The position numbers and the translations under genes are program-made. Of a stretch of DNA of 64,000 nucleotides, positions 33,695-41,392 are shown one piece after another. A model generated the notes under the pieces. It was not told where the DNA came from. It did not search any database and worked only from the letters and a program-made list of their open reading frames with translations. The stretch comes from Desulfovibrio sp. JY (lineage in GTDB: Bacteria > Desulfobacterota > Desulfovibrionia > Desulfovibrionales > Desulfovibrionaceae), in contig CP082962.1 in NCBI GenBank assembly GCA_021730285.1, positions 4,473,501 through 4,537,500 on the forward strand. Direction: 5' to 3'. How positions within the stretch are numbered: the first letter of the stretch is position 1; every line of letters begins with the position of its first letter.

Positions 33695-34573
33695 ATGAGC
33701 GCTTGCACACCGGCCGAAGTGACGGGCCTTGACGCGATCCTGCCGGCTTTTTCCGCCCTGGCCGCCCTGCGCCGGGAGGCAGCCGCCGCGTTGCCCGACT
33801 GGCCCTTGGAAATCCCCCACGATCCCGACGCGTTCGCGGCGGGCGAACCGCTGCTTGCCTTGCTGCCCGCTCACCGGCTGGCCCCGGGCTTTCTGGCTGC
33901 CGCCGAGTTGATGTTGCCGCGGCTCGGAGAAATTTTTCCGCCCCTGGCCCGGGAGACGACGGTGCTCGGCCAGGCGCTGGCCATGGGACCCCGCGCGGCC
34001 GAACCGCTGCTTGCCGCCTATACCGACGCCCGCCTGGAGGACATCGCCCTGCTGGCCGGCGAGATGGGCCTGGACCCGCACGCCCTGCCCTTCCTGACCC
34101 ACGAAATTCTCTCGGCCGTGTTGCGTCGGTCGGCGGCCACCCTGTCCCCCCTGGCCGACGACGCCTTGTGGCAACGCGCCTCCTGCCCGGTGTGCGGCTC
34201 CCCGCCGGCCATGGGCATGCTCAAGGACAAGCCGGACCCGTCGGAATTTCTCATCTCCAAGGCGGGCCGGCTCATGCTTTCCTGCTCGCTGTGCGGCCAT
34301 CTCTGGCGCTTCCCCAGGCTCAAATGCCCGACGTGCGGCGAACTTTCCCACGAAAAGCTCGACGTGCTGACCGTGGCCGAGCATCCCCGGGAACGCATCC
34401 ACACCTGCTCGACCTGCAAGCATTACCTGATCGTGGTGGACCGGGTGGACCAGGACGAGCCGCTGGATATGGACGTCGCCCCGGCCGGGCTGGCCCACCT
34501 CGACGCCGTGGCCCAGGCGCGAGGGTTCACGCCCATCTGCCCCGCGCCCTGGAACCAGTTTCCTGAAGAGTAG
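33695..34573 (+). CDS. fdhE: Formate dehydrogenase accessory protein FdhE
   Basis: A 292-residue protein. The C-terminal half holds the rubredoxin-like cysteine pairs of FdhE: CPVCGSPP, CSLCGHLW, CPTCGEL and CSTCKHYL. The family assists maturation or reductive handling of formate dehydrogenase before export, in the cytoplasm. AAAGGAGCCC lies before the ATG. It follows fdhB after the palindromic element, so it may be transcribed at a different level from fdhAB. Sequence outside the cysteine motifs is divergent, as usual for the family. Confidence 0.9.
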   Translation: MSACTPAEVTGLDAILPAFSALAALRREAAAALPDWPLEIPHDPDAFAAGEPLLALLPAHRLAPGFLAAAELMLPRLGEIFPPLARETTVLGQALAMGPRAAEPLLAAYTDARLEDIALLAGEMGLDPHALPFLTHEILSAVLRRSAATLSPLADDALWQRASCPVCGSPPAMGMLKDKPDPSEFLISKAGRLMLSCSLCGHLWRFPRLKCPTCGELSHEKLDVLTVAEHPRERIHTCSTCKHYLIVVDRVDQDEPLDMDVAPAGLAHLDAVAQARGFTPICPAPWNQFPEE

Positions 34574-34582
34574 TTTGAGAAA

Positions 34583-34751
34583 GGCGCCGGGGGGAAACTT
34601 TTTTGAAAAAAAGTTTCCCCCCGGCGCCCCTTTCAAAAAACTTTAACGGTTACAATATGATACCGTCTCTGCACCACTCACCGTTGAAAGTTTTGGGGAG
34701 GAGAGAGCGCGAGAGGGGAACCCTTTTTTCCAAAAAGGGTTCCCCTCTCGC
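34583..34751. repeat. Dispersed three-stem palindromic element, copy 4 (B-A orientation)
   Basis: Hairpin B (34583-34628) is extended here to GGCGCCGGGGGGAAAC and GTTTCCCCCCGGCGCC. Hairpin A (34709-34751) has GCGAGAGGGGAACCC and GGGTTCCCCTCTCGC. The central arms CTTTCAAAAAACTTTAACGGT and ACCGTTGAAAGTTTTGGGG pair. The loop sequence differs from copies 1, 3 and 5, but the stem is kept. Confidence 0.9.
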
Positions 34752-34873
34752 ATCCTCTTTCCCCTCTCACCGCCTTTTACTGCCCCCTGCCGTAAATATA
34801 TATACCATCCGGGCCGATAGGAAAGGCAATAGGTTGCCGCAATCCGGCGCGCCAAAAGCTCGGGGGCACTCGA

Positions 34874-36571
34874 ATGGCCGGTCTCGCCTTTCCTTTCGTC
34901 AATAACCGGGGAACCGCATCGGGTTCACCCCATTTCGTCTTCGGCCACGGGCAAACGGCCACGAAGGCCACCACCGGAACGCGCGGGGATTCCGTCACCA
35001 TTTCCCCGGAAGCCCGGGAAGCGTTGCGGGAGGTCGCCGGAAACACTGCCGCCAACGCGTCGTCCGGTCTCATCGGCTCCGGCGCGCTGGCGCTTAACGC
35101 CATGGAGCACGCCGACGATTCCACCCTGGTAGCCAAGGCCGTGACCTCTTCCGGCCGCCAGATCATCATCAACCGCGCCACGCCAAGGGCCGATGCGGGT
35201 AGCCAGAACACGGAAGCGGCAGGCGACGACGCTGCCGCCGCCTATACCCTGACCGTGCTGGACAACAGCGGCCAGGAGGAACGCGTTCTCGACCTCACCG
35301 GGGACGTCATCCTCGGCGAGAACGCCGACGGAAGCCTTTCGGTCGACGCCTACGCCCCCGGCAAGGAAACCTCCGGCGACGACATCATCATCGCGGCAAG
35401 CGGCGGCGTCATGCACGGCGGCGACGGCAACGACACGCTCATTGCCTTAAATTCCACGCGGAAGATGGAAATCGACGGCGGCGACGGCAACGACACGGTC
35501 TATGTGGAGGCCGGCGACGCCTGGACCGGGCACATCGACACCGGCGCGGGCAACGACCAGGTGGTCGCCAAGGGACTGTTGCTCAATTCCGTGATCAACA
35601 CCGGGGACGGGGACGACTCCGTGGACGCCGGCGACCTGTCCGCCGTCGGGACCATGGCCATGGACGCGGCCACGGGCGAACTCGTTTTCGTCGAGGAGAG
35701 CAATTCCCTGTCGGTCGATACCGGCGAGGGCAACGACACCGTGTCCACCGGCACGGCCGATGCCACGCGCGAAGGCATCATCCGCCTCGACATCACGACC
35801 GGGGGCGGCAACGACGCCATCGCCTCGGACAATGCCTCCATCGATCGCGGCGGCTACATCGCAACCACCATCGACGCCGGCGACGGCGACGACACGATCA
35901 GCACCGGCGATGCGGGCGTCTCCTGGAAGGGGGTCATCAAAACGACCGTCGACGCCGGCAGCGGCAACGACGCCATCGACATCGGCGACGCCGCGACGGG
36001 TTGGGACGGGTCCATAGAGATGGATATCGACGCCGGGGACGGCGACGACACCGTGCGCACGGGGAGCCTGACCACCGGCTGGGGCGGGGCCATCGACTTG
36101 CGCATCCGGACCGGCAAGGGCAATGACGCCGTCTCCACCGGTCCCATGACGACCGGACAAGGCGGGTCCATCAGCGCCGCCATCGACACCGGCGATGGCG
36201 ACGACAGCGTCAGTACGGCCGACATGGCGGCCGGATTGAAGGGGAACATTCGCAGCCGGATCGAAACCGGGAAGGGCGACGACAGCGTCGACCTTGGGGC
36301 GATGACGGCCTTCGACGGAAGCGTCCAAAGCACCGTCAGCACCGGCCGTGGCGACGATATCGTGACCGCCGAAGCCTCGGAGGCGACCGGCGCAGGCTTC
36401 GTCCAAAGCGCCATCCGCACCGATGCCGGCGACGACACCCTCATCCTGGACGTGCTGGCGGATCAGCAGGCCTCCGGCCGCGCCATCATGCCCGAGGCGG
36501 ACACGGGCGACGGCAAGGACAGGCTCGTCTGGCGGTATCTTAGCGCGATGCGTCGCGGCGACGCAGCATGA
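34874..36571 (+). CDS. RTX-like long-period repeat protein (26-residue solenoid repeats)
   Basis: A 565-residue acidic protein. After a 175-residue front come three 20-21-residue units (MHGGDGNDTLI, IDGGDGNDTVY, IDTGAGNDQVV), then a longer spacer. From residue 281 there are eight successive units, seven of 26 residues and one of 25, each opening like IDAGDGDDTVSTG and followed by about 13 residues with TGW-G-I. The GxGxD cores resemble RTX calcium motifs, but one per 26 residues rather than tandem nonamers. No signal peptide and no classical type I secretion signal are seen. GDSVTISPEAREAL near the N-terminus occurs in other Desulfovibrio proteins. The end overlaps metW by 32 bases, tail to tail. 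Confidence 0.72.
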   Translation: MAGLAFPFVNNRGTASGSPHFVFGHGQTATKATTGTRGDSVTISPEAREALREVAGNTAANASSGLIGSGALALNAMEHADDSTLVAKAVTSSGRQIIINRATPRADAGSQNTEAAGDDAAAAYTLTVLDNSGQEERVLDLTGDVILGENADGSLSVDAYAPGKETSGDDIIIAASGGVMHGGDGNDTLIALNSTRKMEIDGGDGNDTVYVEAGDAWTGHIDTGAGNDQVVAKGLLLNSVINTGDGDDSVDAGDLSAVGTMAMDAATGELVFVEESNSLSVDTGEGNDTVSTGTADATREGIIRLDITTGGGNDAIASDNASIDRGGYIATTIDAGDGDDTISTGDAGVSWKGVIKTTVDAGSGNDAIDIGDAATGWDGSIEMDIDAGDGDDTVRTGSLTTGWGGAIDLRIRTGKGNDAVSTGPMTTGQGGSISAAIDTGDGDDSVSTADMAAGLKGNIRSRIETGKGDDSVDLGAMTAFDGSVQSTVSTGRGDDIVTAEASEATGAGFVQSAIRTDAGDDTLILDVLADQQASGRAIMPEADTGDGKDRLVWRYLSAMRRGDAA

Positions 36572-37151
36572 ACATGCCGTAGGTGGCGAGCAGGTTGGGC
36601 AGGAATTTCACCACCCAGCCCTTCTCGTGATGGTGCGGGGTGCTGACGGCCGTCTCCCTGGCGATGGCGAAGCCTTCCTTGCGGCAAAAGCGGCGGAAGT
36701 CGCGGATGGTGATGACGCGGATGTTGGGCGTGTCGTACCACTCGTAAGGGAGTTCCCGCGACACAGGCGCACGCCCCCGGAAAAGCAGTTGGCCCCGGAT
36801 GCGGTAATAGGCGAAATTGGGAAAGCTCACGATGCCGCGCCTGCCCACCCGCAGCATCTCCCGGATGAGGCCCGCCGGGTGGAAGACCTGCTGCAACGTC
36901 TGGGACAGAATCACGTAGTCGAAACTTCCGTCCGGATAATCCCGCACTTCCTCGTTGATGTCGCCATGGACGATGGAAAGCCCCTTCTCGATGCCCCGGG
37001 TGACCTTGCCCTCCTCGGCCTCGATGCCGGTGCCGCGCACGTCCTTGTCCACGGACAGGATGTGGAGCAGGTCGCCCGAACCGCAGCCGAGGTCCAGCAC
37101 CTTCGATCCCGGCTCGATCCAGGAGGCGACGACGGATAAATCATAACGCAT
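36540..37151 (-). CDS. metW: MetW methionine-biosynthesis protein
   Basis: A 203-residue class I methyltransferase-fold protein. It begins MRYDLSVVASWIEPGSKVLDLGCGSGDLL, with the SAM motif DLGCGSG. DYVILSQTLQQVFHP, VGRRGIVSFPNFAYY and LPYEWYDTPNIRVITIRDF are MetW hallmarks. MetW works with MetX in acyl-homoserine formation. The start overlaps the end of metX by 11 bases, so the two are coupled, the standard metXW pair. Confidence 0.93.
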   Translation of the reverse strand: MRYDLSVVASWIEPGSKVLDLGCGSGDLLHILSVDKDVRGTGIEAEEGKVTRGIEKGLSIVHGDINEEVRDYPDGSFDYVILSQTLQQVFHPAGLIREMLRVGRRGIVSFPNFAYYRIRGQLLFRGRAPVSRELPYEWYDTPNIRVITIRDFRRFCRKEGFAIARETAVSTPHHHEKGWVVKFLPNLLATYGMFMLRRRDASR

Positions 37152-38343
37152 GGCCGGCCTCCTTTGCTTCCTTGGCCGCGTCCACGGCGGCCCGGTCGAG
37201 AAAGCGGTCGATCATGCCGGACAGGCGGGCGTTGGGCAAAAGGAAGGCGTCGTGGCCCCACTTGGCCTCGATCTCCACGAAACTGACGTCCAGGCCGTTT
37301 TTCTTCATGGCCTGGACCATGGCCCGGGACTGGTAGGTGGGGTAGAGCCAGTCCGAGGAGAAGGAGGCGACCAGGAACCGGCAGCGGGCCTTGGCGAAGG
37401 CCGCCACGGCCGAGCCCTCGCCATGGGCGGCCTCCAGGTTGAAGTAGTCCGCCGCCTTGGTCACGTAGAGAAAGGAATTGGCGTCGAAGCGGTCCACGAA
37501 CTTCTGGCCCTGGTAGCGCAGGTAGGACTCCACCTGGAAATCGGCCACGTCGAAGGCGAACGAGATCTCGCAGCGGTCCTGGAGCCGACGGTCGAACTTC
37601 TGGCGCATGGCCTCGTCGGAAAGATAGGTGATGTGCCCGATCATGCGGGCCACGGCCAGGCCGTGCCCGGGCTTGCCCCCCTCGTAGTAGTCGCCGCAGT
37701 TCCACTTGGGGTCGGCCATGATGGCCTGCCTGGCCACTTCGTTGAAGGCGATGGCCAGGGCCGAATGCTTGGTGGTGGTGGCCAGCGGCACGGCGGCGCG
37801 CACCATGTCCGGGTAGCGCACGGCCCACTCGAGGACCTGCATGCCGCCCATGGAGCCGCCGATGGCGCACAGGAGCTTTTTGATGCCCAGGTGCTCGACC
37901 AGTTCTTTCTGGGCCCGGACCATGTCGGCGATGGTGATGACCGGAAAGGTGAGGCCGTAGGGCTTGCCCGTTTCCGGATCGATGGAGGACGGACCGGTCG
38001 AGCCCATGCAGCCGCCGATGACGTTGGAGCAGATGACGAAATAGCGGTCGGTGTCGATGGGCTTGCCCGGACCGATCATGATATCCCACCAGCCGGGCTT
38101 GGCGTCGGTGGCGTCGTAATGGCCGGCGGCGTGGGAATCGCCGGTCAGGGCGTGGAGCACCAGCACGGCGTTTGTGGCCTGTTCGTCGAGTTTCCCGTAC
38201 GTTTCGTAGGCAAGCGTGACCGGCCCCAGGCTGCGTCCCGAGTCCACGTCCAGAGGATGGGGCGGGACGGCGAAGGTGAAAAACCGCTTCTCCACCCGGC
38301 CGACGCTGGCCCCGCTCGGGGTATGCTCCGTGTATTCGCTCAT
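37141..38343 (-). CDS. metX: Homoserine O-acetyltransferase (or succinyltransferase) MetX
   Basis: A 400-residue alpha/beta hydrolase. LAYETYGKLDEQATNAVLVLHALTGDSH gives the oxyanion region. CAIGGSMGGMQVLEW gives the nucleophile serine, YLSDEAMRQKFDRR is kept, and SDWLYPTYQS (Asp) with WGHDAFLL (His) complete the triad. The product activates homoserine for methionine synthesis. Whether it uses acetyl- or succinyl-CoA cannot be told by eye. The ATG behind GAGGCGACC fits the family start; upstream frame extensions are unlikely. A long leader precedes it. Confidence 0.93.
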   Translation of the reverse strand: MSEYTEHTPSGASVGRVEKRFFTFAVPPHPLDVDSGRSLGPVTLAYETYGKLDEQATNAVLVLHALTGDSHAAGHYDATDAKPGWWDIMIGPGKPIDTDRYFVICSNVIGGCMGSTGPSSIDPETGKPYGLTFPVITIADMVRAQKELVEHLGIKKLLCAIGGSMGGMQVLEWAVRYPDMVRAAVPLATTTKHSALAIAFNEVARQAIMADPKWNCGDYYEGGKPGHGLAVARMIGHITYLSDEAMRQKFDRRLQDRCEISFAFDVADFQVESYLRYQGQKFVDRFDANSFLYVTKAADYFNLEAAHGEGSAVAAFAKARCRFLVASFSSDWLYPTYQSRAMVQAMKKNGLDVSFVEIEAKWGHDAFLLPNARLSGMIDRFLDRAAVDAAKEAKEAGHAL

Positions 38344-38492
38344 GGTCGCCTCGTTTTTTGTCCTACCAGGAAGGTGGACAAAGCGCCAGCGCGCCCCTTT
38401 GACAATCCCGCCGAGGCCGGGCAGGATGCCTATCGTTGCGTCCGCAACAACACGTTCGGCGACCTGACGCAACATCGCCGTAACCTCTACGT

Positions 38493-38522
38493 ATTTTAAA
38501 AGAATATCGACGTACGTTTCAA
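38493..38522 (-). promoter_or_regulatory. Putative promoter of metXW
   Basis: On the minus strand TTGAAA, 18 bases, TAAAAT. The start would leave a leader of about 140 bases before metX. Within it CGGCGA/TCGCCG and GTTGC/GCAAC form stems. I could not match it to a known SAM or SAH riboswitch. Confidence 0.45.
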
Positions 38523-38548
38523 GGGTCGCAAGACGAGCGGAGGTCCCT

Positions 38549-39121
38549 ATGTGTATTATGGAACGCCGCGCCGAAAAACGGGTGCACCCGCCGGTCGATG
38601 TCGTCCTGGATTTCGCCCTGTGGCCGGCCGACACCGTCGTACCGGCAAGGTTGCCGCTGGCCGCCCTGCGCGCTCCCACCGCCTGTCGCGACAGGGGGCA
38701 GCAATTCACGTTGGCCGACGTTGCCTCCATCGGCCTGGGGGTACGGCTCAAAGGCCAGCCCGACCTCCTGGAGAGGTTGCACGGCCTGGACGCCCTCTAC
38801 GTCTATATCAAACTGCACGAATATCGCCCAGAGGCCGCAAGCGCGGCCTTGTCCCTTTTCTTCCACGCCGACATCGCCTGGGCCGAGTGCGTTCAGGAGT
38901 GCCTGACCATGGGTCTGCGGGTCCGGCATCTGGGCCGGGGGGCGATGCATGAAAAGGCCCTGGAATTTCTCGACGTCAGCGCCTTTGGCGTCAAGGAGCT
39001 GGCCGGCTGGATCGACGCCCTGTGCCGTGGCGGCTTGAGCCCGGATGCCGCCAGACCCGTATCGGGACTGCATCTGGACACCCTGCTGGCCGAACCCGAG
39101 TTGACGCTGCCAACCCGGTAA
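38549..39121 (+). CDS. PilZ-domain-like protein
   Basis: A 190-residue protein. It starts MCIMERRAEKRVHPPVDVVLDF, whose RRxxKR arrangement matches the c-di-GMP-binding arginines of PilZ (RxxxR). LADVASIGLGVRL stands where PilZ has D/NxSxxG. The first half fits PilZ; the C-terminal 80 residues are unassigned. A c-di-GMP effector role is likely but the insert of about 45 residues between the two motifs is longer than usual. CGGAGG lies five bases before the ATG. It diverges from metX. Confidence 0.6.
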   Translation: MCIMERRAEKRVHPPVDVVLDFALWPADTVVPARLPLAALRAPTACRDRGQQFTLADVASIGLGVRLKGQPDLLERLHGLDALYVYIKLHEYRPEAASAALSLFFHADIAWAECVQECLTMGLRVRHLGRGAMHEKALEFLDVSAFGVKELAGWIDALCRGGLSPDAARPVSGLHLDTLLAEPELTLPTR

Positions 39122-39138
39122 TGTTTGGGGAAAGCGCC

Positions 39139-39215
39139 GGCGAGAGGGGAAACCCTTTCAAAAGAGCAATCGTCCTTCCCGCGTTTTTCCCTTCCTAACG
39201 TTTTATCTTTCAGAG
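39139..39215. repeat. Degraded copy of the dispersed palindromic element
   Basis: GGCGAGAGGGGAAACCCTTT is an intact left arm of hairpin A. The right arm is decayed to short C-rich fragments and hairpin B is absent. CCCTTCCTAACGTTTTA is a remnant of the central arm. It lies just after the PilZ-like gene, the same position relative to a stop codon as the intact copies. Confidence 0.6.
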
Positions 39216-39315
39216 AGTTACATCAATTTCTTCCTCCTCCCCCAAAGCCCCGGACCTGTACGGACAGGCCCAGGCGGGGTATGAGGACGCATCCCGAAAC
39301 GGAGGCACGCTTTTT

Positions 39316-40074
39316 ATGTCCATGCGTTTTCTGGTCCGCACCCTGGTCTGCCTGCTTGTCGGCATCACCACCGCATGGCCCGCCCTGGCCGCGGACCCGG
39401 CGAAAAAACCCACCGATTTTCGCGGCATCGCCTGGGGCAGCGCCCCCTCGGCCCTGCCCGGGCTCAAGTCCGTCGAACGCGACGGGGACATCGTCCACTA
39501 CGAACTCCCCAGCGAGAAAAAGAACCTCGGCGGCGTCACCCTGCGCCGGCTCACCTATTCGTTTTACAAGGATCGCTTCTACCACGCCGAGCTCGACTAC
39601 GAAGGCAAGGACGCGGCCAAGGTCATGGAGCAAAGCCTGGAAGCCAAGTACGGACTGCCCGACGCGGTGCGCGAAAAAAAGGACGCCGACGGCCGGCCCT
39701 ATAGCGTGGCCGTGTGGAACTGGCCGGGCTATGCCTTCATCGGCAACCGCTACGACAAGGACGGCGGTCACGGCCGGGTGTTCTACTTCTACGCCCCCCT
39801 GACCGATGCCTCGGCCAAGGCCCAGGGGCTCGCCCCGGCCAAGGAGCCGGCCGCTGCCACGTCGGCCAAGGCGGCCAAGACTGCCAAGACGACGCCCAGG
39901 TCCGGTGCCGCCACGGGCGAGACCGAGACGTACACGATCAAGGACGGCGACATCATTTCCAAGGTGGCCAACGCCCGGGGGCTGACCACGCATCAGGTCA
40001 TGGAGGCCAACCCCGGCCTCGACCCCAAAAAGCTGCGCCCCGGCATGACCATCCGGCTTCCGGCCAAAAAGTAG
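39316..40074 (+). CDS. Exported LysM-domain protein
   Basis: A 252-residue protein. The signal peptide MSMRFLVRTLVCLLVGITTAWPALA is followed by a beta-rich domain (FRGIAWGSAPSALPGL, then LRRLTYSFYKDRFYHAELDYEGK). This domain is known in delta-proteobacterial exported proteins but has no assigned function. An Ala/Lys linker leads to a C-terminal LysM domain (ETYTIKDGDIISKVANARG, then LDPKKLRPGMTIRLP). LysM binds peptidoglycan, so it is probably cell-wall attached in the periplasm. GGAGG lies ten bases before the ATG. A terminal hairpin region separates it from the MauE-like gene. Confidence 0.8.
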   Translation: MSMRFLVRTLVCLLVGITTAWPALAADPAKKPTDFRGIAWGSAPSALPGLKSVERDGDIVHYELPSEKKNLGGVTLRRLTYSFYKDRFYHAELDYEGKDAAKVMEQSLEAKYGLPDAVREKKDADGRPYSVAVWNWPGYAFIGNRYDKDGGHGRVFYFYAPLTDASAKAQGLAPAKEPAAATSAKAAKTAKTTPRSGAATGETETYTIKDGDIISKVANARGLTTHQVMEANPGLDPKKLRPGMTIRLPAKK

Positions 40075-40178
40075 GTCCGCAAGCCGCCGCGCCGGCACCT
40101 GATCGGAAGTGCTGATACGCGTGATTGCAACTTATTTACTTTCCTGATTTGTCAAGACATTTCCTCCATGCTAAGGCT

Positions 40179-40210
40179 GTAGGGTCGCCATTTTCAAAGC
40201 GCGACCCTAC
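40179..40210 (+). promoter_or_regulatory. Perfect ten-pair hairpin directly before the MauE-like start
   Basis: GTAGGGTCGC pairs with GCGACCCTAC around a 12-base loop and ends three bases before the ATG. No Shine-Dalgarno is visible, so the stem occupies the ribosome-binding zone. A four-codon frame ATG CTA AGG CTG TAG overlaps its 5' arm. Confidence 0.6.
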
Positions 40211-40213
40211 GCC

Positions 40214-40693
40214 ATGGGTAAGCATTATAACCATCTTCTCACCGCGGTCTGGACCTACCGGGTCATCCGCCTCGCCCTGGCCGTTTCCTTCATCGTGGCC
40301 GGAACGCTCAAACTGGCCGACGTCCACGCCTTTGTCCTGACCATCAAGGCCTTTTCCATCCTCCCTTCCGAGGTGGTCATGCCGTTTGCCGTGGCGCTGC
40401 CGGTGCTGGAGATCGTCGGCGGGCTGCTGCTCGCCTTTGACGCGCCGGGCGGACTGGCCATCATCGGCGGGCTGCTGCTGCTTTTTATCGGCGTGGTCGC
40501 CAACGCCATCCGCCAGGGCCTGGACATCGACTGCGGTTGCTACGGCCCGGGCGATCCGGAAGGCGAGGTCTACCACGGCCTGCACACGACCTTGTGGCGT
40601 GATCTGGCCATGCTGGCCGGTGTTCTCTATTGTCTGCTGTGGCGTCGCGTTCGCGGCAGACAGCGCTTTACTCCCGCAACCCAAACCTCGTAA
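40214..40693 (+). CDS. MauE/DoxX-like membrane protein
   Basis: A 159-residue protein with four membrane helices: VIRLALAVSFIVAGTLKLAD, PFAVALPVLEIVGGLLLAF, GLAIIGGLLLLFIGVVANAI and a last one near LAMLAGVLYCLLW. IDCGCYGPG between helices three and four is the cysteine motif of the MauE-type group, linked to disulfide or electron transfer at the membrane. The rhodanese gene starts nine bases after its stop, so the two form an operon. Function probably: passing thiol redox equivalents across the membrane to the periplasmic rhodanese. Confidence 0.75.
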   Translation: MGKHYNHLLTAVWTYRVIRLALAVSFIVAGTLKLADVHAFVLTIKAFSILPSEVVMPFAVALPVLEIVGGLLLAFDAPGGLAIIGGLLLLFIGVVANAIRQGLDIDCGCYGPGDPEGEVYHGLHTTLWRDLAMLAGVLYCLLWRRVRGRQRFTPATQTS

Positions 40694-40702
40694 GGAGAGT
40701 GC

Positions 40703-41224
40703 ATGCGCGCAGTCAAACTCACCCTGACCCTGGCCCTGCTTTCGGTTTTCTGCTTGGCGCAAACCGCCCTGGCCAACAAGTTCGAAGACGAGACCGCCAA
40801 GGAAAAAGAGGCGGTCAAGCTGGTGCGGGACACCCAGAAAGGCGGCTACGGCCTGGTTTCGACGGCGGAGCTCAAACAGTGGATCGACGAAGGCAAGAAG
40901 ATGGTCATCGTCGACACCATGCCCTTCGAGGACAGCTACAAAAAAGAGCACATCCCCGGCGCCGTCAATTTCGTCTTCCCCATCCCGGACATGGAGAAGT
41001 GGGACGCCAAGGAGACCGGCGGCAAGACCGAGGCCGACTTCGCCAAGCTGCTCGGCCCGGACAAGAACAAGACCATCGTGATCTACTGCGGCTTCGTCAA
41101 ATGCACCCGCAGCCACAACGGCGCGATCTGGGCCAAAAAGCTCGGCTATAAAAACGTCTACCGCTTCCCCGGCGGCATCTTCGCCTGGAAGGGCGCGGGT
41201 TACCCCGTCGACGCGGTGAAGTAA
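40703..41224 (+). CDS. Periplasmic rhodanese-like sulfurtransferase
   Basis: A 173-residue protein with a signal peptide (MRAVKLTLTLALLSVFCLAQTALA) and one rhodanese domain. VSTAELKQWIDEGKKMVIVDTMPFEDSYKKEHIPGAVNF is the standard first half (landmarks LKQWID, VIVDTM, HIPGA). The active-site loop is IYCGFVKCTRS. Two cysteines stand in or near the loop, the first being the usual persulfide carrier. AAGGAGAGTGC precedes the ATG. Context with MauE-like and C_GCAxxG proteins suggests sulfur or disulfide handling outside the inner membrane. Confidence 0.88.
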   Translation: MRAVKLTLTLALLSVFCLAQTALANKFEDETAKEKEAVKLVRDTQKGGYGLVSTAELKQWIDEGKKMVIVDTMPFEDSYKKEHIPGAVNFVFPIPDMEKWDAKETGGKTEADFAKLLGPDKNKTIVIYCGFVKCTRSHNGAIWAKKLGYKNVYRFPGGIFAWKGAGYPVDAVK

Positions 41225-41247
41225 GCACGGGGGAACACCTCCCCGGC

Positions 41248-41299
41248 GTCCGGGAGGAGGAACGGCTTCCTCCCGGACCGTCCATAGGGGGAATCCCCC
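41248..41299. repeat. Palindromes between the rhodanese and C_GCAxxG genes
   Basis: GTCCGGGAGGA/TCCTCCCGGAC is a perfect 11-pair stem, followed by GGGGGAATCCCCC. They resemble the palindromic cluster after citrate synthase and may end the rhodanese transcript. No T run follows. Confidence 0.55.
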
Positions 41300-41392
41300 G
41301 CCCCCCTTGGCGGTGAAAAAGCAATGCTGCTGTTCGAGTTCTTCCGACGCAACCCCCTGCCCCCAAAGCCACCCCGCAAAAGGCAACCGACC

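Noticed and set aside
34790-34870. Possible c-di-GMP or other riboswitch before the RTX-like gene
   Set aside because: A few bases (ATAGGAAAGGCAA) recall riboswitch cores, but the required conserved GCACAGGGCAAACC-type segment is missing.
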